Of a stretch of DNA of 64,000 nt, positions 60,900 through 64,000 are shown in pieces (the stretch's first letter is position 1; each line of letters opens with the position of its first letter). The notes beneath the pieces were generated by a model. It had not been told where the DNA came from and made no database searches. It saw nothing but the letters and a program-made list of their open reading frames with translations. A program made the position numbers and the translations under genes. Origin of the DNA: Fonsecaea monophora (taxonomy: Eukaryota > Ascomycota > Eurotiomycetes > Chaetothyriales > Herpotrichiellaceae); NCBI RefSeq assembly GCF_001642475.1, contig NW_019173987.1:147438-211437 (forward strand). The letters are read 5' to 3'.

Positions 60900-61871
60900 A
60901 TGCGACAGATATTGGTTACTGGAGCCGCTGGCTTCATTGGACAGATAGTATCCAAGGCACTTTTAGACGATGATTCGGTTAAGCTCACTCTCGTCGACGT
61001 CATTCAACCGCCCATCCCCGTGGGTTGCAAGTATCCTCACAATGCAATGGCAATCCAGGCTGACCTGATCGAATCTGGAGCCAGCTTCATCTCTCCAGGC
61101 CTCGAGACAGCCATCCTTCTACATGGTGTCATGTCCTCTGCAGCAGAGGCGGACTTTGAACTCGGATATCGTGTCAATGTCGATGCGACTCGCGCGTTGC
61201 TGTTAAATCTTGCCAAAAAGGTTCCGGGAGTCAGAGTCATCTATGCCTCCAGCGAAGCAGTGTACGGTACACCGCTGCCCAAGAAAGGTGTCTCCGAGGC
61301 CACCAACTGCACGCCAGAGATGACATACGGCTGTCAAAAGTTGATATGCGAGACTTTCATCAACGACTTTACCCGTCGAGGCATGATCAACGGCTTCTCT
61401 CTCCGATTTCCAACTATCTCAATCCGTCCGGGCAACCCAAGTCCAGCGGTCTCTGCTTTCCTGTCCGGCATTATTCGTGAGCCACTGAATGGCTTGGAGT
61501 GCAGAGTGCCTCTCAAGGACAGATCGTGGCGTCATTGGATGTCTTCGCCCAAAACGCTGGTGTACAATGTCATGGTCGCGACAAAGCTGCCCAGGGATGC
61601 ATTGGCACCCCATAGAAGAGCCGTCAACGTCCCGGGCTTTGCGGTCACTATGCAGGACATGATGGATGCTCTGGAGCAGGTAGGGGGAAAGGAAAAGCTA
61701 GCTTTGGTCAAGGAAGAGCCTGTTCCTGAGGCTCAGAGTCTCCTGTATTCCTGGGCCGATGATTTTGATAATAGCCTGGGACTCTCGCTCGGCATGAAGC
61801 AGGACACATCGTTTCTACAGTCGTGCAGAGAATACATCGAAACATTGGAAAATGAGGCGTCAGCATCATAA
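60900..61871 (+). CDS. NAD-dependent epimerase/dehydratase family, D-erythronate dehydrogenase (DenD)-like
   Basis: One exon of 323 residues. An extended SDR: TGAAGFIG at 7-14, Asp at the end of beta-2 (LTLVDVI) favouring NAD, Ser in IYASSEAVYG (about 117-118) and the catalytic pair Tyr143-x3-Lys147 (TYGCQK). The C-terminal half matches the DenD subgroup in feel (SLRFPTISIRPGNPSPAVSAF; VPLKDRSWRHWMSSP). DenD oxidises D-erythronate to 2-oxo-tetronate in bacteria, where a DUF1537 kinase and a decarboxylase or aldolase follow. The ATG at 60900 directly precedes the Rossmann strand, as the fold requires. Tail-to-tail with the aldolase gene (90 nt apart). The exact sugar acid is inferred, not shown. 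Confidence 0.82.
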   Translation: MRQILVTGAAGFIGQIVSKALLDDDSVKLTLVDVIQPPIPVGCKYPHNAMAIQADLIESGASFISPGLETAILLHGVMSSAAEADFELGYRVNVDATRALLLNLAKKVPGVRVIYASSEAVYGTPLPKKGVSEATNCTPEMTYGCQKLICETFINDFTRRGMINGFSLRFPTISIRPGNPSPAVSAFLSGIIREPLNGLECRVPLKDRSWRHWMSSPKTLVYNVMVATKLPRDALAPHRRAVNVPGFAVTMQDMMDALEQVGGKEKLALVKEEPVPEAQSLLYSWADDFDNSLGLSLGMKQDTSFLQSCREYIETLENEASAS

Positions 61872-61961
61872 CAGAAGTCTATTGGTGCTCGAAATTGAGA
61901 TAGTCTAATCCTGTCGAACGATCTTAAGCTCTGGGTCTTCTCACATTACCGAGTATGATGT

Positions 61962-62864
61962 CTATGCCTTGTTTGTAGACATCAACCAGTCCATGTGGTA
62001 TTCCACCACCGCCTGCATAGCTTTGACCTGTTCCTCGATGACCGTCGTCAAAGGCACCTTTCCCGTCAGCTCTCCCTGTACCTTGGTCCACGCCGCAGCC
62101 ACTGGACCGTTCACGTTGACCTTGCACATGCCATAACTGATACACTTCTTCAGCAGCTCCTCTTTGAAATAATCTTCGTGTGCACCGTGTAATACCAGCC
62201 GGACCCGGTCCCCGACCTGTTTGTGGATGCGCTCAAGCCGGAGAAAGTCAAGCTGAGGACCCTTGGGACCGTATGGTCCATGGACGTTGCCAAATGCCGG
62301 GGCTAGCCAATCGATACCCAAGGCAACGAATTCTTCTGCCTGTTCCGGTGTCGTCAAGATCTCCTCCATGCCCTCCGTATCCTGAATGCCGTCTTCGGCG
62401 CCATTGATACGACCAGGTTCGCACTCCGTGATGATACCACGAGCATTGCAGTATGCAACCAGCTCCTTGCTCAATCTCATGTTTTCTTCCTTGTCGTAGT
62501 GGCTCATGTCGACCATGATTCCGTCGTACCCACCCAGATCGGCCGAGCGGCGGATGATGTCTGGCGACTGTGCATGGTCCATGTGCACTCCGATCGGTAC
62601 TGAAGCCTTGTCGGCGGCCTCTGCGGCAGCGTGTAAAAGCAGGCCGTCGGCAAATTCGATGGACCAAGGAAAGAGTTGGATTAAGGCTGGCGACCGCTTG
62701 GTCTCGGCAGCCCGGACAGTAGCCAGCACCGCTTCCAGGTTGTAGCAACACACGGCCGCGATCGCGTACTTGCCAGCATAAGCTGCATCTACAATCTCTT
62801 TTGCTCGGTTGCCCTTCCGCTTGGAAGGGTGGCCGTTGGTAACGGTAGCACCGTTGGCTGTCAT
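61962..62864 (-). CDS. Class II (zinc) ketose-bisphosphate aldolase family
   Basis: One exon of 300 residues. Family motifs in order: AVCCYNLEAVLATVRAAE, the first zinc/catalytic motif GVHMDHAQSPDIIRRSADLG (normally HLDHG), GIMVDMSHYDKEEN, the second ECEPGRINGAEDG, APAFGNVHGPYG, and LVLHGAHED followed by YGMCKVNVNG. The zinc histidines and the catalytic Asp appear kept. Variation at HMDHAQ and HGAHED (instead of HGGSG) sets it apart from fructose- or tagatose-bisphosphate aldolases. It may cleave an acid-sugar phosphate or an unphosphorylated keto acid. No targeting signal is seen. Start chosen at the first ATG that precedes the family N-terminus. The frame opens earlier but without an ATG near the domain. 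Confidence 0.88.
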   Translation of the reverse strand: MTANGATVTNGHPSKRKGNRAKEIVDAAYAGKYAIAAVCCYNLEAVLATVRAAETKRSPALIQLFPWSIEFADGLLLHAAAEAADKASVPIGVHMDHAQSPDIIRRSADLGGYDGIMVDMSHYDKEENMRLSKELVAYCNARGIITECEPGRINGAEDGIQDTEGMEEILTTPEQAEEFVALGIDWLAPAFGNVHGPYGPKGPQLDFLRLERIHKQVGDRVRLVLHGAHEDYFKEELLKKCISYGMCKVNVNGPVAAAWTKVQGELTGKVPLTTVIEEQVKAMQAVVEYHMDWLMSTNKA

Positions 62865-63335
62865 CGTTGATGAACCTTGATGCGAATGTTCAAGGAGCGA
62901 ATTGAAGCACCGTGTCGCTGGAATTGACTTGGGATGTGGTCTAAGAATTTTGTCGATGAGACTTTTGGGGCCGGCGATTATGTATATGAAAAGTAGCCTT
63001 CGAGTAGGTCTCCGATTTTGTGCCTGGTGTCCTGACCCCGAACACCCCGAGTAATGCGGTCCAACTAGTCTTCCCGTCTTCGGCACATCATTACGGAGGA
63101 CTCCTTTCCGTGGCAATTCACCGTGATCCACCTAAATGGGCGGAGCTCACAGAAGCCCTGAGCATGTCGTTACTCAGAACTCTTCCATGGGTGACCTGTT
63201 CGAAAGCGATTGATTATTTTGATCTAGGCAGAGCCCGATGCAATGACTACGAGTCCACGTAGACTACACTTTCCACCTCACACACCGTGATCCTTCCACA
63301 AGGTGCCACTACTTGCGCAAGGCGAGGAACCATAG
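62865..63335. other. Intergenic: aldolase promoter and transporter 3' region
   Basis: Both flanking genes read leftward. A TGGCAA half-site lies at 63111-63116. No coding sequence is recognised. Confidence 0.45.
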
Positions 63336-64000
63336 TCAAATTTTATCCTCGACGTGCGTGATCTCAGTTTTGTTATCGAACGCCAAATCTTTGGTCAGAA
63401 CATTCTCTTGGACAGCCACTTCAACGACCTCATCTCCAAATGCTGCCGCAATCTCTTCGAGAGATTGCTGCTTGGTTTCCCTAGGCACAAATCAGCGACT
63501 CGAGTTTCTCTGGTGTTGATTCTCAGGACACATACGGATAGAAAAAGTAGATGATGAACAGGTAGACAGTACAGCAGCCCACGAAAACGTAGTAGTAGTT
63601 CTCCCCGATGTTCTTGAAGGCACTCGGACCAGCTTCGGTGACTTGTCAAACAACGCGTTAGAGCCACAAACATCGGATAGCGGGCAGGAGTCACCTACTG
63701 CTAACATTGACAGCATAATGCGCAAAAGCGGCAAGACCCATGAATTTGTTTCGGAGGGCCACCGGGAGAACTTCAGCACCATAGAGCCAGGTTACAGGGT
63801 TGATCAAGCTGTCTGTTGAAACATTTAGCTGCGTCTGGACTCGCCGTTCGGGCGGAAGGTGAGCTCACAATAACCAACGGTAAAAATGTAGATGCCAAGG
63901 ATCGCAAACCCCTTGCCGACGCGATTGTTAGTGTGTTGGAATTCGCGTTGCATGACAGCGGCATATATCTCGGTCACGACGACCAGACGACACCCAATCA
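63336..64000 (-). CDS. MFS sugar transporter, C-terminal part (runs off the window)
   Basis: Partial gene; the 5' end lies beyond base 64000. Visible exons are 63869-64000 (cut), 63699-63812, 63536-63641 and 63336-63480. They encode the last helices of a sugar porter: TNNRVGKGFAILGIYIFTVG, then NPVTWLYGAEVLPVALRNK, NIGENYYYVFVGCCTVYLF and the signature YPETKQQSLEEIAAAFGDE, followed by a charged cytoplasmic tail. PETK after the last helix is diagnostic of the sugar porter family. The introns (56, 57 and 55 nt) have normal GT-AG borders. Substrate unknown; its position at the end of the catabolic set suggests uptake of the sugar or sugar acid used by these enzymes. Confidence 0.88.

Noticed and set aside
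1..64000. CRISPR arrays, bacterial operons, ribosomal or transfer RNA genes
   Set aside because: None seen. The DNA is eukaryotic, no direct-repeat array with spacers exists, and no stretch shows a tRNA A/B-box pair with a foldable cloverleaf by eye; a covariance-model scan would be needed to exclude small RNAs.

Overview
The window is nuclear DNA from a filamentous ascomycete (Pezizomycotina). Introns are short (mostly 50-130 nt) with GT..CTNAC..AG signals, genes are packed on both strands, and the products are typical of such fungi: Dbf2-type septation kinase, COP9 subunit 6, Zn2Cys6 regulator, methylcitrate-cycle dehydratase, membrane-anchored GH3 beta-glucosidase. Overall flavour suggests Eurotiomycetes, perhaps Chaetothyriales, but no species is claimed. 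About 24 protein-coding genes are supported; the last one runs off the right edge.

Layout. 1-2.3 kb: no convincing gene. 2.4-8.2 kb: small cupin, acyl-protein thioesterase (six exons, one of 12 nt), NAC beta subunit (with an apparent 1-nt exon), Nup53-type nucleoporin. 8.7-17.2 kb: nine-exon Baeyer-Villiger-type flavin monooxygenase, GH3 beta-glucosidase, and divergently a mitochondrial 2-methylcitrate dehydratase. 17.9-25.2 kb: Dbf2 kinase, F-box protein, a 679-aa protein of unknown function. 25.6-37.6 kb: mitochondrial m-AAA protease and the 8.1-kb single-exon GCN1 gene. 37.5-40.4 kb: nearly 3 kb without a recognisable gene. 40.5-47.6 kb: unknown 343-aa protein, CSN6, Hsm3/PSMD5-like protein, two-helix mitochondrial protein, doubtful small ORF. 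47.6-53.6 kb: short-chain dehydrogenase, glutamine-synthetase-family enzyme (with an apparent GC-AG intron), SET-domain methyltransferase.

53.6-55.1 kb is a break in character: an AT dinucleotide tract, pyrimidine-rich DNA without genes, and the decayed C-terminal end of a pogo-type transposase. Beyond it the gene content changes from housekeeping to catabolic: D-2-hydroxyacid dehydrogenase, Zn2Cys6 regulator, PhyH-type 2-oxoglutarate dioxygenase, NAD-dependent D-erythronate-dehydrogenase-like (DenD-like) enzyme, zinc class II aldolase and an MFS sugar transporter. Read together (uptake, oxidation, aldol cleavage, reduction of the 2-oxo acid product, own regulator) this looks like a fungal gene cluster for using a sugar or sugar acid. 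It is the most novel-looking system here. A sugar-acid kinase, which the bacterial DenD pathway needs, is not seen and would have to lie beyond the right edge or elsewhere.

Several gene structures are themselves notable: a 1-nt exon or twin intron in the NAC beta gene, a 12-nt microexon in the thioesterase gene, a 36-nt intron in the dioxygenase gene, a GC-AG intron in the glutamine-synthetase-like gene, a NAGNAG acceptor in CSN6 whose first choice makes a stop codon, and a stop-free 51-nt intron in the Dbf2 gene. All are read from the sequence and need transcript evidence.
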